DNA of 20,153 bases. It comes from Hydrogenophaga sp. (lineage in GTDB: Bacteria; Pseudomonadota; Gammaproteobacteria; Burkholderiales; Burkholderiaceae). Below are positions 1 to 10,258 of this stretch, in pieces. Every line of letters starts with the position of its first letter. Positions within the stretch are counted from its first letter, which is position 1. The notes under the pieces are model-generated. The model did no database searches. It was given only the letters and a program-made list of their open reading frames with translations, and had not been told where the DNA came from. The translations under genes were made by a program, and so were the position numbers. The stretch lies in NCBI GenBank assembly GCA_025458545.1, contig JALOSH010000012.1:1-20153 (forward strand), written 5' to 3'.

Positions 1-1
1 A

Positions 2-745
2 ATCCCGGATGCACGCTTCGTCTACGTGGCCGACAGCGCCTACGCGCCCTACGGCGAGCGCGGCGCCGAGGAAGTGATCGAGCGCTCCCAGCGGATCACA
101 GCGCAGTTGCGGAGCGAGTATCCGCTCGAAGCCATGGTCGTGGCCTGCAACACGGCCACGGCGCACGCCATCGACACACTGCGCATCACCCATCCCGACC
201 TGCCGTTCATCGGTGTGGAGCCGGCCCTCAAGCCCGCTGTGGCGCTCAGTCACACCCGCCACATCGGCGTCATGGCGACCCGCGGCACCCTGGCCAGCGC
301 CCGCTTCCAGAAGCTGCAGGCCCGGCTCGAACACGGCGGCACCCAACAGCCGCCCCATTTCCACCGCCAGGCTTGTGACGGTCTGGCCGATGCCATCGAA
401 CGCGGTGACGCGGCGCTGACCCGCGCCCTCTGTGAACGCTATGTGTCGGCCCTGCAGGCCCAGGCGCCCGCCGACACGCCGATCGACACGCTGGTGCTCG
501 GATGCACCCACTACCCCTTTGAAGCGCCTTTGCTGCAGTCGCTGTGTGGCCCGGGGGTGCACCTGGTGGAGACGGGCGCGCCAGTGGCCCGCCGCACCCG
601 CGAAGTGCTGAACGAGCGCTGGCTGGTACCCGCCCACGCCAGCCCCGAACTGGTTTTGCTCACGACCGGCGCACCCGCAGCGCTGAGCGAGGTGGCCGCG
701 CGCTGGCTGGGCACCACCGCTGAAGCCGTGCACTGGACCTGCTGA
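2..745 (+). CDS. murI: Glutamate racemase, 5'-truncated by the window edge
   Basis: Interconverts L- and D-glutamate in the cytoplasm, supplying D-Glu for peptidoglycan. The reading frame is already open at base 2 and begins with IPDARFVYVADSAYAPYG, the conserved region that normally follows the first 25-30 residues, so the true start lies outside the window. The GTG at 26 is an internal codon. Both catalytic cysteines of the racemase pair are visible: VVACNTATA (Cys codon at 146-148) and LGCTHYPF (Cys codon at 503-505). The substrate-binding DSA and PYG residues are also present. The frame ends at TGA 743-745. About 247 codons are seen of a family length near 270-280. The small DUF4332 gene follows after 94 bp on the same strand. 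Identification is secure; only the N-terminus is missing. Confidence 0.96.
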   Translation: MPDARFVYVADSAYAPYGERGAEEVIERSQRITAQLRSEYPLEAMVVACNTATAHAIDTLRITHPDLPFIGVEPALKPAVALSHTRHIGVMATRGTLASARFQKLQARLEHGGTQQPPHFHRQACDGLADAIERGDAALTRALCERYVSALQAQAPADTPIDTLVLGCTHYPFEAPLLQSLCGPGVHLVETGAPVARRTREVLNERWLVPAHASPELVLLTTGAPAALSEVAARWLGTTAEAVHWTC

Positions 746-839
746 TCGGGTCGGGCTGGAACAATTTGCACTTTTTCAGTACATTGCTTCGGTTCGCCCG
801 CCGGGTGAGCAATGTCCAATCCACAGAAAGGAACGCTTC

Positions 840-1250
840 ATGGCCAACAAGAAGATCACCGATGTCGAGGGCATCGGCCCGGTCATCGGGGAAAAACTGG
901 TGTCTGCTGGTGTCAAGGATTCCGATGGTCTGCTCGCGGCGTGCAAGACACCCGCGCTGCGCAAGGCACTGGCCGAGAAGTCAGGCCTGAGCGAAAAGCA
1001 GGTCCTCCGGTTCGCCAACATGGCCGATCTGTACCGGGTCAAAGGCATCGGCTCCGAATACGCCGACCTGCTGGAAGCGGCCGGTGTGGACACCGTGCCC
1101 GAACTGGCGCGGCGCAAGCCGGACAACCTGTGCAAGTCGATGGCCGAACTCAATGCCACCAAAAAGCTGGTTCGCCGGGTTCCCACCGAAACCGAGGTGG
1201 CTGACTGGGTGGCACAAGCCAAGGGCCTGCCGCGCATGCTCGAGTACTGA
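840..1250 (+). CDS. DUF4332-type helix-hairpin-helix protein, 136 aa
   Basis: Small cytosolic protein built from two helix-hairpin-helix-like repeats. The first is around residues 7-24 (DVEGIGPVIGEKLVSAGV) and the second around residues 67-86 (VKGIGSEYADLLEAAGV), each with the G-I-G hairpin glycine pattern. This layout is that of DUF4332 proteins, whose fold resembles DNA-binding HhH modules; nucleic-acid binding is an inference and no partner or enzyme activity is known. The ATG at 840 is preceded by a purine-rich GAAAGGAA about seven bases upstream, a good ribosome site. It lies downstream of murI on the same strand with a 94-bp gap, so it could be co-transcribed or have its own promoter. 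A GC-rich hairpin follows 30 bp after the stop. Confidence 0.8.
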   Translation: MANKKITDVEGIGPVIGEKLVSAGVKDSDGLLAACKTPALRKALAEKSGLSEKQVLRFANMADLYRVKGIGSEYADLLEAAGVDTVPELARRKPDNLCKSMAELNATKKLVRRVPTETEVADWVAQAKGLPRMLEY

Positions 1251-1280
1251 TCCGGTCGCCCTCGCTGTCGACGGCGTTGC

Positions 1281-1302
1281 CAACGGCCCTGCGGGGCCGT
1301 TG
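1281..1302. terminator. Hairpin between convergent genes, probable bidirectional terminator
   Basis: A perfect 9-bp stem (CAACGGCCC, loop TGCG, GGGCCGTTG) lies between the rightward DUF4332 gene (stop at 1250) and the leftward MFS gene (stop at 1315). The stem is strong, but the tract after it on the plus strand is only a mixed TGCTTTGT, so termination efficiency is uncertain. Its position between two convergent genes supports the call. Confidence 0.6.
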
Positions 1303-1314
1303 TGCTTTGTGCTG

Positions 1315-2628
1315 TCAGTCGGCTTTTGGTGGTGCCTGCAAGGCGCGTTCACGCCCGCGCGCCATGTTCACCGGTTGCAGGAGCACCAGGCCCACCAGGA
1401 ACAGCATCGCCGTAGAGGCAATGGCCACCCGGTGGTTGCCGTCCGTGATCAAGGTGATGAGTCCGTAGCTCAAGGGTCCCAGAATGCTGGCGAGCCGAGT
1501 TGCAAAAGTCCAGAGGCCGTAAAACTCGGCCAGCTGGCTGGGTGGCGCCAGAATCCCGGCCATGGCGCGCCCGGCCGACTGGCTCGACCCCATGCACAGG
1601 CCCGCGATCACCGCCGCGTACCAGAAGCCACCCTTGGTGGTGGTGAGCGCCGCGATGATGCAGGTGAGCATCCAGCCCACCAGGGTGATGCCCAGCGCGC
1701 GCTTGTGACCCAGCCGGTCCTGGCCATAGCCAAACGCAAAGGCACCCAGCGCCGCCGCGATGTTCAACACAAAAATCAGCACCATGGTTTCCTGCTGGGC
1801 AAAGCCGATCACCTGCTCGGCGTAGATCGCCGCCAGTGCAATCGTCACGGCCACGCCACCCTGATAAGCCACGGCGCAACCGAGCAACCACATGAAATCG
1901 GGGTAGGACCGCGCACGGCGGAAACTGGCGAGCAATTGCCGCAGCGACTCGCGCAAGCCTGGCGTTTTCTCGTGCGCCGCGCTGGCCGGGGTGCGCTCCC
2001 GCAGCAGCGACAGCGTCACCATCGCCGCCAGGCCAAAAATGCCTGCCGTGATCAACATCGTCACAGGGACAAAGGACTCGGCCTTTTGCCCTTGCCCCTG
2101 GGCCCACAGCACATAGGCTAGGCTCAGGCCAAGGGCCAGCATGCCCCCCAGGTAACCAAAGCTCCAGCCCCAGCCGCTCACCTTCCCCATCGCCTCGGGG
2201 CGCGCAATCTCTGGCAGGAAGGCTGCGATCAGCGACTCGCCCCAGGCAAAAAACACGTTGGACACGATCACCAGACACACGGCCAACGCGACCGCTCCGG
2301 GCCCCACCAGTGCCAGTCCCGCCGTGGCCACCACACAGCCCAGGGTGGCGATCATCAGCAAGTGCTTCTTGGCACCGTGCCGGTCGGCCCAGCCACCAAT
2401 CACCGGCATGGTGAGCATGACCACCGCGTTGGAGATGCTGAGCGTGAGCGTCCAAGCGAAGGTGGCCCAGACAGCGCCGTCGGCGACCGCACCCACGAAA
2501 TACGCCGCAAACACCGCTGTCAGCACCACCGTGGTGTAGCCGGAATTGGCGAAGTCGTACATCGCCCAGCCGAACACCTCGCGCTTGCGCACGCCTGGGT
2601 TCAGGGCATCGGTAGAAAACAGGGCCAT
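1315..2628 (-). CDS. MFS transporter, UMF1/Atg22-like family, 437 aa
   Basis: Inner-membrane major facilitator superfamily permease. The N-terminus carries REVFGWAMYDFANSGYTTVV (from about residue 17), the hallmark of the Atg22-like/UMF1 group, followed by a first membrane helix. The loop GGWADRHGAKKHLLM near residues 77-91 is the MFS motif A between helices 2 and 3. Roughly 12 hydrophobic segments are visible, with a charged central loop (RERTPASAAHEKTPGLRES) separating the two halves. The length is normal. The ATG at 2628 has a well-placed GGAG about six bases upstream. Yeast Atg22 exports amino acids from the vacuole; the substrate of bacterial members is generally unknown and cannot be read from the sequence. 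It is convergent with the DUF4332 gene and 60 bp downstream of the DUF6806-like gene on the same strand. Confidence 0.85.
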   Translation of the reverse strand: MALFSTDALNPGVRKREVFGWAMYDFANSGYTTVVLTAVFAAYFVGAVADGAVWATFAWTLTLSISNAVVMLTMPVIGGWADRHGAKKHLLMIATLGCVVATAGLALVGPGAVALAVCLVIVSNVFFAWGESLIAAFLPEIARPEAMGKVSGWGWSFGYLGGMLALGLSLAYVLWAQGQGQKAESFVPVTMLITAGIFGLAAMVTLSLLRERTPASAAHEKTPGLRESLRQLLASFRRARSYPDFMWLLGCAVAYQGGVAVTIALAAIYAEQVIGFAQQETMVLIFVLNIAAALGAFAFGYGQDRLGHKRALGITLVGWMLTCIIAALTTTKGGFWYAAVIAGLCMGSSQSAGRAMAGILAPPSQLAEFYGLWTFATRLASILGPLSYGLITLITDGNHRVAIASTAMLFLVGLVLLQPVNMARGRERALQAPPKAD

Positions 2629-2688
2629 CGGCGCTCCAGTTGAACCGCGGCCCAGTGCCGCGCGCTCCGGAGTGTAGGGCCGGAAGGC

Positions 2689-3315
2689 TCAGTGCAGGTG
2701 ACGGGGCTTGCGCGGCCCCCCATGGCCACCGGAAGAGCCGCCATGGCCACGCGGAGGTTTGCCCAGTTGCATGGAGCTGACCAAGGCATCAAAGCGCTGG
2801 GTGAACAGCTTGTCGATGGCCGTCACCACCTCACCCAACTCGGTGGGTTCAAAGTGGCGCTCCATGATGTGCATCACGTCCTGCACCAGCAGATCGCGTT
2901 GCACCTGCATGATGGCCGCCGGCGTCGGACCGACAAAACACATCATGAAGTCGTCGCGCGCCTCTTCGTCAGACGACTCGTCCTCTTCATCGAATTCGGT
3001 GTCGTAGAACGACACCTCGATCGGCGCGCCGGCGGATGCGATTTCGTTCAACCCCATGCAGGCCTCTTCGATCACCTGGCGGAAATCTTCGCCACCGGGC
3101 ACGGTCCAGCACATCTGAAGGACATGCCCCTCGGCATCAAAACGGATGCCTGGCTCGTCTTCATAAGAACTCTCGGCAGCGGCGGCCAGGGAACGGGCGC
3201 CCGCGTACTGCCACAGGGGTTTCAGGGCGTCCTGTATCTGGCCGTACGCGACATCCTCGCGCAGCGGAACATCCCCGTGCACATGGATTTCGAAGGGCGC
3301 GTTGTATTGAGGCAT
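2689..3315 (-). CDS. Conserved acidic protein, DUF6806-like, 208 aa, function unknown
   Basis: Resembles a hypothetical protein family I associate with Comamonadaceae and related Burkholderiales (DUF6806); this assignment is from memory of the N-terminal MPQYNAPFEIHVHGDVPLRE pattern and is not verified. Visible features are an acidic stretch around residues 105-121 (DTEFDEEDESSDEEARD), the segment VGPTPAAIMQVQRDLLVQDV near residues 128-147, and a Gly/His/Arg-rich tail (PPRGHGGSSGGHGGPRKPRH) after residue 187. No signal peptide or membrane helix is seen, so it is probably cytosolic. The ATG at 3315 has no strong ribosome site. It lies 45 bp downstream of tRNA-Leu(UAA) with no clear terminator between, so read-through from the tRNA promoter is possible. 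I do not assign a function. Confidence 0.72.
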   Translation of the reverse strand: MPQYNAPFEIHVHGDVPLREDVAYGQIQDALKPLWQYAGARSLAAAAESSYEDEPGIRFDAEGHVLQMCWTVPGGEDFRQVIEEACMGLNEIASAGAPIEVSFYDTEFDEEDESSDEEARDDFMMCFVGPTPAAIMQVQRDLLVQDVMHIMERHFEPTELGEVVTAIDKLFTQRFDALVSSMQLGKPPRGHGGSSGGHGGPRKPRHLH

Positions 3316-3359
3316 GGAAACTCACTGTACCGGCGAAACCGGAAAAAACCTAGGGGCTG

Positions 3360-3452
3360 TGGTGCCTCGAACCGGGGTCGAACCGGTACGCCCCCTCACG
3401 GGAAAGCGGCGGATTTTAAGTCCGCTGTGTCTACCAATTTCACCATCGAGGC
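3360..3452 (-). tRNA. tRNA-Leu (anticodon UAA)
   Basis: Class II tRNA of 93 nt including an encoded 3' CCA (TGG at 3360-3362 on the plus strand). The acceptor stem GCCTCGA/TCGAGGC pairs over 7 bp. The anticodon stem GCGGA/TCCGC encloses the loop CTTAAAA, giving anticodon TAA. The D-loop (GAAATTGGTAGAC) and T-loop (GGTTCGACCCC) are canonical, and a long variable arm typical of Leu is present. It is the last gene of the minus-strand tRNA cluster. Confidence 0.96.
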
Positions 3453-3538
3453 GGCCGTGGATTGTCGCAGGTTCGATGAGCCTGCCCGGCCGGGTGAGAC
3501 CGTCACCGCTCCGCAGGCAACGACCCGTCGATGAAAGC

Positions 3539-3560
3539 AAAAAGGGAAGCCAGGCTTCCC
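3539..3560 (-). terminator. Intrinsic terminator after tRNA-Gly copy 1
   Basis: Read on the minus strand, a perfect 7-bp stem (GGGAAGC, 3-nt loop, GCTTCCC) is followed by five Ts (A-tract 3539-3543). It sits 14 bp beyond the 3' end of the tRNA-Gly at 3574-3649. It is nearly identical to the hairpin at 3783-3809, which follows the other tRNA-Gly. Confidence 0.85.
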
Positions 3561-3573
3561 GTTTGATGAAATT

Positions 3574-3649
<76 letters not shown>

Positions 3650-3669
3650 AACGACTGAAAACCAGTGAC

Positions 3670-3743
3670 TGGAGGCGCGACCCGGAGTCGAACCGGGCTA
3701 GACGGATTTGCAATCCGTTGCATAACCGATTTGCTATCGCGCC
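3670..3743 (-). tRNA. tRNA-Cys (anticodon GCA)
   Basis: 74 nt including encoded CCA. The acceptor GGCGCGA pairs with TCGCGCC. The anticodon stem ACGGA/TCCGT encloses TTGCAAA, giving GCA. The T-loop GGTTCGACTCC is canonical. It sits between the two tRNA-Gly copies. No convincing promoter of its own is seen in the 39 bp upstream, so it may be reached by read-through of the terminator at 3783-3809. Confidence 0.96.
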
Positions 3744-3782
3744 CGATCGAGGAAACCGGAAGACCGATCCCCATCAACCGAC

Positions 3783-3809
3783 AAAAAAGGGAAGCTGGGC
3801 TTCCCTTTT
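3783..3809 (-). terminator. Intrinsic terminator after tRNA-Gly copy 2
   Basis: On the minus strand an 11-bp stem (AAAAGGGAAGC, 3-nt loop, GCTTCCCTTTT) ends in a six-T run (A-tract at 3783-3788). It begins 8 bp past the 3' end of tRNA-Gly copy 2 and precedes tRNA-Cys, so the distal genes depend on incomplete termination or on a separate promoter. Confidence 0.88.
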
Positions 3810-3817
3810 CGTGAAAC

Positions 3818-3893
<76 letters not shown>

Positions 3894-3930
3894 AAAACCT
3901 GTTGTTTGGTGTTGATCAACAGAAGCTGGA

Positions 3931-3960
3931 ATTCTAGCTCAAAAAATGTCCCGTTTTCAA
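3931..3960 (-). promoter_or_regulatory. Sigma70 promoter for the tRNA cluster
   Basis: Minus strand: -35 TTGAAA (3955-3960), 18-bp spacer, -10 TAGAAT (3931-3936), each matching consensus at five of six positions. The predicted start near 3924 leaves a leader of about 30 nt before tRNA-Gly at 3893. It lies in the 94-bp gap between the lon stop and the tRNA. I see no clear lon terminator there, so lon transcripts may run into the tRNAs. Confidence 0.65.
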
Positions 3961-3987
3961 GCAGGCCAGACTTTTCGCACCGCACCC

Positions 3988-6420
<2,433 letters not shown>

Positions 6421-6520
6421 TTTGAGACCTCAACAAAAGGGGCTGGGATGCATGCGGGCGAACGGGGTCGGGCGCATGGTTCGTGTGTCCCGTGCCATGA
6501 CTGGACCGGGGCTCCACCGC

Positions 6521-7786
6521 TCAGGCCTGCTTGGCCGCCTCGCGGTACACCAGCAAGGGTGGTTTGTTCTCTTCGATGGTGGACTCGTCCACCACCACCT
6601 TTTCGACATTGTTCATGCTGGGCAGATCGAACATGGTGTCGATCAGTGCGTTTTCCAGTATGGAGCGCAGACCGCGTGCGCCGGTCTTGCGCGCCAGTGC
6701 CTTGCGGGCGATGGCTTTGAGCGCCGCCGGGCGAACCTCCAGCTCTGCACCCTCCATCGACAACAGGCGCGAAAACTGTTTGACCACCGCGTTCTTCGGT
6801 TCCGTCAGGATTTCGACCAGCGCCTCTTCGCTCAGTTCGGCCAGCGCGGCGATCACCGGCACACGGCCGACCAGCTCAGGAATCAGGCCGAACTTGATCA
6901 GGTCTTCGGGTTCGATTTCCTTGAAGGAATCGGTCAGGCTGCGCTGCTGCTTGCTCTTGACCACCGCACTGAAACCCATGCCCGAGGCTTCGGTGCGGTT
7001 TTCGATGATCTTCTCCAGTCCGGCAAAGGCGCCGCCGCAGATGAACAGGATGTTGGTGGTGTCGACCTGCAGAAAATCCTGGTTCGGGTGCTTGCGGCCA
7101 CCTTGCGGCGGCACGCTGGCCATGGTGCCTTCCACCAGCTTCAACAGCGCCTGCTGCACGCCCTCGCCCGACACGTCGCGGGTGATGGATGGGTTGTCGG
7201 ACTTGCGGGTGATCTTGTCGATCTCGTCGATGTAGACGATGCCCTGCTGCGCACGTTCCACGTCGTAATTGCAGCTCTGCAGCAGCTTGGCCACGATGTT
7301 CTCGACGTCTTCACCCACATAACCGGCCTCGGTCAGCGTGGTGGCGTCGGCCATCACAAACGGCACATTCAGCATGCGCGCCATGGTCTGCGCCAGCAGT
7401 GTCTTGCCAGAACCGGTGGGGCCGATGAGCAAGATGTTGCTCTTGGCGAGTTCCACGTCGTCCTTGCGGGCCTGGCCTTTGTGGCGCAGGCGTTTGTAGT
7501 GGTTGTAAACCGCCACGGCCAGCGCCCTTTTGGCGCCATCCTGGCCGATCACATAACCGTCGAGATTGGCCTTGAGTTCGGCCGGTGTCGGCACCTCATC
7601 GCCCGAGGCTTTCACCGACTCCAGGCCAGGCAGTTCGTCGCGGATGATGTCGTTGCACAGTTCGATGCATTCGTCGCAGATGAACACCGAAGGACCGGCG
7701 ATCAGCTTCTTCACCTCGTGCTGGCTCTTGCCGCAAAACGAGCAGTAGAGCGCTTTTTCACCGGAGGCGGCTTTTTTGTCGGCCAT
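6521..7786 (-). CDS. clpX: ClpX, ATPase subunit of the ClpXP protease, 421 aa
   Basis: AAA+ unfoldase that recognises tagged substrates and threads them into ClpP. The N-terminal zinc-binding domain has Cys15, Cys18, Cys37 and Cys40 (C-x2-C...C-x2-C). Walker A is GPTGSGKT (122-129), Walker B IVYIDEID (183-190), and the pore loop GYVGED lies at 155-160. The RKH substrate loop is at 231-233. The ClpP-docking tripeptide, usually IGF, reads MGF here (270-272), a conservative change. Length is normal for the family. The ATG at 7786 encodes the expected MADKK start but has no clear Shine-Dalgarno. The 136-bp gap to clpP carries a weak heat-shock-like promoter candidate, so clpX may be transcribed both with and apart from clpP. 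Confidence 0.98.
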   Translation of the reverse strand: MADKKAASGEKALYCSFCGKSQHEVKKLIAGPSVFICDECIELCNDIIRDELPGLESVKASGDEVPTPAELKANLDGYVIGQDGAKRALAVAVYNHYKRLRHKGQARKDDVELAKSNILLIGPTGSGKTLLAQTMARMLNVPFVMADATTLTEAGYVGEDVENIVAKLLQSCNYDVERAQQGIVYIDEIDKITRKSDNPSITRDVSGEGVQQALLKLVEGTMASVPPQGGRKHPNQDFLQVDTTNILFICGGAFAGLEKIIENRTEASGMGFSAVVKSKQQRSLTDSFKEIEPEDLIKFGLIPELVGRVPVIAALAELSEEALVEILTEPKNAVVKQFSRLLSMEGAELEVRPAALKAIARKALARKTGARGLRSILENALIDTMFDLPSMNNVEKVVVDESTIEENKPPLLVYREAAKQA

Positions 7787-7813
7787 GGAGTGGAGAGATC
7801 AGGGAAGTCGGTC

Positions 7814-7841
7814 GGGGACGGAAACCAAATGATAGTTCAAG
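7814..7841 (-). promoter_or_regulatory. Weak sigma32-like promoter candidate upstream of clpX
   Basis: On the minus strand CTTGAA (7836-7841) matches the sigma32 -35 core. It is followed after 18 bp by CCCC (7814-7817), the core of the -10 element. The spacing is longer than the usual 13-17 bp and the rest of the -10 is poor, so this is only suggestive. clpX is a heat-shock gene in many proteobacteria. Confidence 0.25.
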
Positions 7842-7922
7842 CCAAGGGTGTGCCGATGGGCCGAAAAGCGCTGCTTTTGGTCCAATTCGGCATGTTTCCG
7901 GTCGAAACTGGCTTGTTTTTAC

Positions 7923-8540
7923 TCACGCGGCGCTGGGGCGCTTCTCGATCACCTTGTCGATCAAGCCGTATTCGGCCGATTCGGTGGCCGACATGTAGTA
8001 GTCGCGCTCGGTGTCGCGGGCGATGCGGTCCAGCGGCTGGCCGGTGCGTTCCGCCAGGATCTTGTTGAGTTGCTCGCGGGTTTTGAGGATTTCGCGCGCC
8101 TGGATCTCGATCTCGGTCGCCTGACCGCGGCTGCCACCCGAGGGCTGGTGGATCATGATCTTCGAGTTGGGCAGCGAAAAGCGCTTGCCCTTGGCGCCTG
8201 CGGCCAGCAGGAACGCGCCCATGCTGGCGGCGAATCCGCAGCACAGGGTGGACACGTCGGGCTTGATGAAGTTCATGGTGTCGTAGATCGCCATGCCGGC
8301 GCTCACCGATCCGCCGGGCGAGTTGATGTAGAACGAAATGTCCTTGTCGGGGTTCTCGCTCTCCAGAAACAAGAGCTGGGCCACCACCAGGTTGGCCGAG
8401 TGGTCGTTGACCTCGCCCACCAGAAAAATCACACGCTCCCTGAGCAGCCGGGAGTAGATGTCGTAGGCGCGCTCGCCGCGGCCCGACGTTTCGATCACCA
8501 TGGGCACCATGCCCAAACCTTGAATGTCCATTCCGCTCAT
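7923..8540 (-). CDS. clpP: ClpP, ATP-dependent Clp protease proteolytic subunit, 205 aa
   Basis: Forms the barrel-shaped tetradecameric serine peptidase that degrades polypeptides delivered by ClpX or ClpA. The catalytic triad is Ser106 (GFAASMGAF), His131 (IMIHQP) and Asp180 (ERDYYM), with the E. coli spacing of 25 and 49 residues. The conserved [11 protein letters not shown] segment is at 72-82. I place the start at ATG 8540 ([10 protein letters not shown]) rather than the ATG at 8552. GGAGA lies about six bases before 8540 and overlaps the upstream ATG, and related proteins begin with a similar short leader. tig is upstream, separated by its own terminator, so a clpP promoter should lie in 8541-8686, but I see none that is convincing. 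Length and residues are normal. Confidence 0.97.
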   Translation of the reverse strand: MSGMDIQGLGMVPMVIETSGRGERAYDIYSRLLRERVIFLVGEVNDHSANLVVAQLLFLESENPDKDISFYINSPGGSVSAGMAIYDTMNFIKPDVSTLCCGFAASMGAFLLAAGAKGKRFSLPNSKIMIHQPSGGSRGQATEIEIQAREILKTREQLNKILAERTGQPLDRIARDTERDYYMSATESAEYGLIDKVIEKRPSAA

Positions 8541-8642
8541 GTATTTCTCCATGTGTTGAAGCCTGTCATGTATCTACTGTAACCAACCTCCCAAAGTCGT
8601 CTCGGGGCTGCGGCTTTGGATCGGTGGTCATTGGGAGTGCTC

Positions 8643-8658
8643 GCCATCTGCAGATGGC
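8643..8658. repeat. Perfect 16-bp palindrome between tig and clpP
   Basis: GCCATCTGCAGATGGC is a gapless perfect palindrome, 102 bp upstream of the clpP start and just beyond the tig terminator in the direction of transcription. Its left part can pair alternatively: TCGCCAT (8641-8647) with ATGGCGA (8665-8671). It could be a dimeric regulator site or a transcript hairpin; the sequence alone does not decide. Confidence 0.6.
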
Positions 8659-8686
8659 ATGCCGATGGCGAAACACAAGACCGGGC

Positions 8687-8714
8687 ACAAAAAAAGGGCG
8701 GTTGGCCCGCCCTT
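8687..8714 (-). terminator. Intrinsic terminator of tig
   Basis: On the minus strand an 8-bp stem (AAGGGCGG, 5-nt loop, CCGCCCTT) is followed by seven Ts (A-run 8689-8695). It begins 35 bp after the tig stop codon. It implies that tig is at least partly a separate transcription unit from clpPX. Confidence 0.88.
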
Positions 8715-8748
8715 CTCTCCAAAACCCGCTCTCTGGCCGCTGGGCTGA

Positions 8749-10059
8749 TCAGGCCTGGCCCATCAGTTCGTCAAAGCCGATGGCCTTGTCGATGATCTTG
8801 GCCTGGGACAGCACGTACTCGGTCACGTTGTTTTCGATCACGATGGCTTCGACTTCGGCCATACGGCGGTTATCGCTGGTGTACCAGCGCACCACATCGG
8901 CCGGCTTTTCGTAGGAAGCGGAGAGTTCTTCAATGTGGGCTTTGATCTGCTCGGGCTTGGCATGCAGTTCATGGGCGCGCACCAGCTCGGCCACCACCAG
9001 ACCCAGGCGCACGCGGCGCTCGGCCTGCGGGCGGAACAGGTCGTCGGGGATCGGTGCCTTCTCGGCGTCTTTCACGCCACGCTGCTTGAGATCGGCGCGG
9101 GCACCTTCCACCAGGCGGTCCAGCTCGGACTGCACGATGGAACGGGGCAGATCGAGCTCGGCCTTGGCAGCCAGTGCGTCCATGGCCGCCTGCTTGTTGC
9201 GAGCCTGCAGGCGCTGCTTGACTTCGCGCTCCAGGTTTTTCTTGATGTCGGCGCGCAGGGCTTCCACCGTGCCTTCGGCAATGCCGAGCGACTTGGCCAG
9301 GGCTTCGTCGACTTCAGGGAGGTGCGCAGCTTCGATCTTGTTCACCGTGACCAGGAAGTCGGCGGTCTTGCCGGCCACGTCCTTGCCGTGGTATTCGGCC
9401 GGGAAGGCGAGCGGGAAGGTCTTGGATTCGCCAGACTTCATGCCGCGCACCGCGTCTTCGAACTCCTTGAGCATCTGGCCGTCGCCGACGATGAACTGGA
9501 AGGCTTCGGCCTTGCCGCCTTCGAAGGCTTCGCCCTCGATCTTGCCGGCAAAGTCGATGGTGACGCGGTCGCCGTCTGTGGCGACCTGGTCTTGTGCACG
9601 TTGGGCGAAGCTGCGGCGCTGCTTGCGCAAGATGTCGAGCGTGCGGTCGATGGCGGCGTCGGTCACGTCAGCGGAGATTTTCTCCACCTCAGCCGTCGTC
9701 AGGTCGCCAATCTTGACCTCGGGATAAACCTCGAACACCGCGTCAAACGCCAGCTGGCCTTCGGGTGAGTTTTCTTTCTCGGTGATCTTGGGCTGGCCGG
9801 CAACGCGCAGCTTGGCTTCGTTGGCAGCGCTGGCGAAAGCCTCGCCCACCTTGTCGTTCATGACTTCGTAGTGCACCGAGTAGCCGTACTGCTGGGCCAC
9901 CACGCTCATGGGCACCTTGCCAGGACGGAAACCGTCCATCTTGACCTTGCGGGCCACTTCTTTCAGGCGCTTGGTCACCTCGTTCTGGATCAGGTCGGCC
10001 GGCAGCGTCAGCGTGATCTTGCGCTCGAGCTTTTCCAGGGTTTCAACAGTCACGGTCAT
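8749..10059 (-). CDS. tig: Trigger factor, ribosome-associated chaperone, 436 aa
   Basis: Binds ribosomal protein uL23 at the exit tunnel, shields nascent chains and has peptidyl-prolyl isomerase activity. The N-terminal ribosome-binding domain carries the signature GFRPGKVP at residues 43-50. The central FKBP-type domain spans about residues 150-245 (DGDRVTIDFAGKIEGEAFEGG onward), and a helical SurA-like C-terminal domain follows. The frame is open upstream to 10086. I choose ATG 10059 (MTVTVETLEKLERK) because a GGAG sits about seven bases before it and family members start there. Length fits the family (about 430-440). First gene of the tig-clpP-clpX-lon block, with its own terminator downstream. 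Confidence 0.97.
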   Translation of the reverse strand: MTVTVETLEKLERKITLTLPADLIQNEVTKRLKEVARKVKMDGFRPGKVPMSVVAQQYGYSVHYEVMNDKVGEAFASAANEAKLRVAGQPKITEKENSPEGQLAFDAVFEVYPEVKIGDLTTAEVEKISADVTDAAIDRTLDILRKQRRSFAQRAQDQVATDGDRVTIDFAGKIEGEAFEGGKAEAFQFIVGDGQMLKEFEDAVRGMKSGESKTFPLAFPAEYHGKDVAGKTADFLVTVNKIEAAHLPEVDEALAKSLGIAEGTVEALRADIKKNLEREVKQRLQARNKQAAMDALAAKAELDLPRSIVQSELDRLVEGARADLKQRGVKDAEKAPIPDDLFRPQAERRVRLGLVVAELVRAHELHAKPEQIKAHIEELSASYEKPADVVRWYTSDNRRMAEVEAIVIENNVTEYVLSQAKIIDKAIGFDELMGQA

Positions 10060-10080
10060 GGCTTTCTCCAGATGGATGTC

Positions 10081-10105
10081 GGTCAACCAGCCACTCTGGC
10101 TGACC
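10081..10105. other. Hairpin between tRNA-Leu(UAG) and tig
   Basis: GGTCAACCAG and CTGGCTGACC flank a 5-nt loop and pair over 10 bp; the one mismatch on the plus strand becomes a G-U wobble in the minus-strand transcript. No T-run follows on the minus strand. It may help end the tRNA-Leu transcript or sit in the tig leader, ending about 22 nt before the tig start codon. Confidence 0.45.
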
Positions 10106-10130
10106 GGTGAGGGTGTGTTTGTCCGTTCGG

Positions 10131-10217
10131 TGGTGCGCGGGGGGGGACTCGAACCCCCACACCATTGCTGGCGTCAGGACCTAAACCTGGTGCGTCTACC
10201 AATTTCGCCACCCGCGC
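10131..10217 (-). tRNA. tRNA-Leu (anticodon UAG)
   Basis: 87 nt with encoded CCA. The acceptor GCGCGGG pairs with CCCGCGC. The anticodon loop TTTAGGT gives TAG. The D-region GTGGCGAAATTGGTAGACGC and a long variable arm are typical of Leu isoacceptors. The T-loop GGTTCGAGTCC is canonical. The top pair of the anticodon stem is a C-A mismatch. It lies 41 bp downstream of the RND permease gene. Confidence 0.96.
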
Positions 10218-10258
10218 GCCTGAAAAGCGCGCCCATGGGCTCCACAGACGGCAACCTT

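Noticed and set aside
7837..8244. Minus-strand frame overlapping the clpP/clpX gap and the clpP 3' half.
   Set aside because: It is out of frame with clpP, Arg/Gly/Gln-rich, and has no independent start signal.
8620..8645. CIRCE/HrcA-like half-site (AGCACTC on the minus strand) before clpP.
   Set aside because: Only one half is present; no GAGTGCTAA partner nine bases away.
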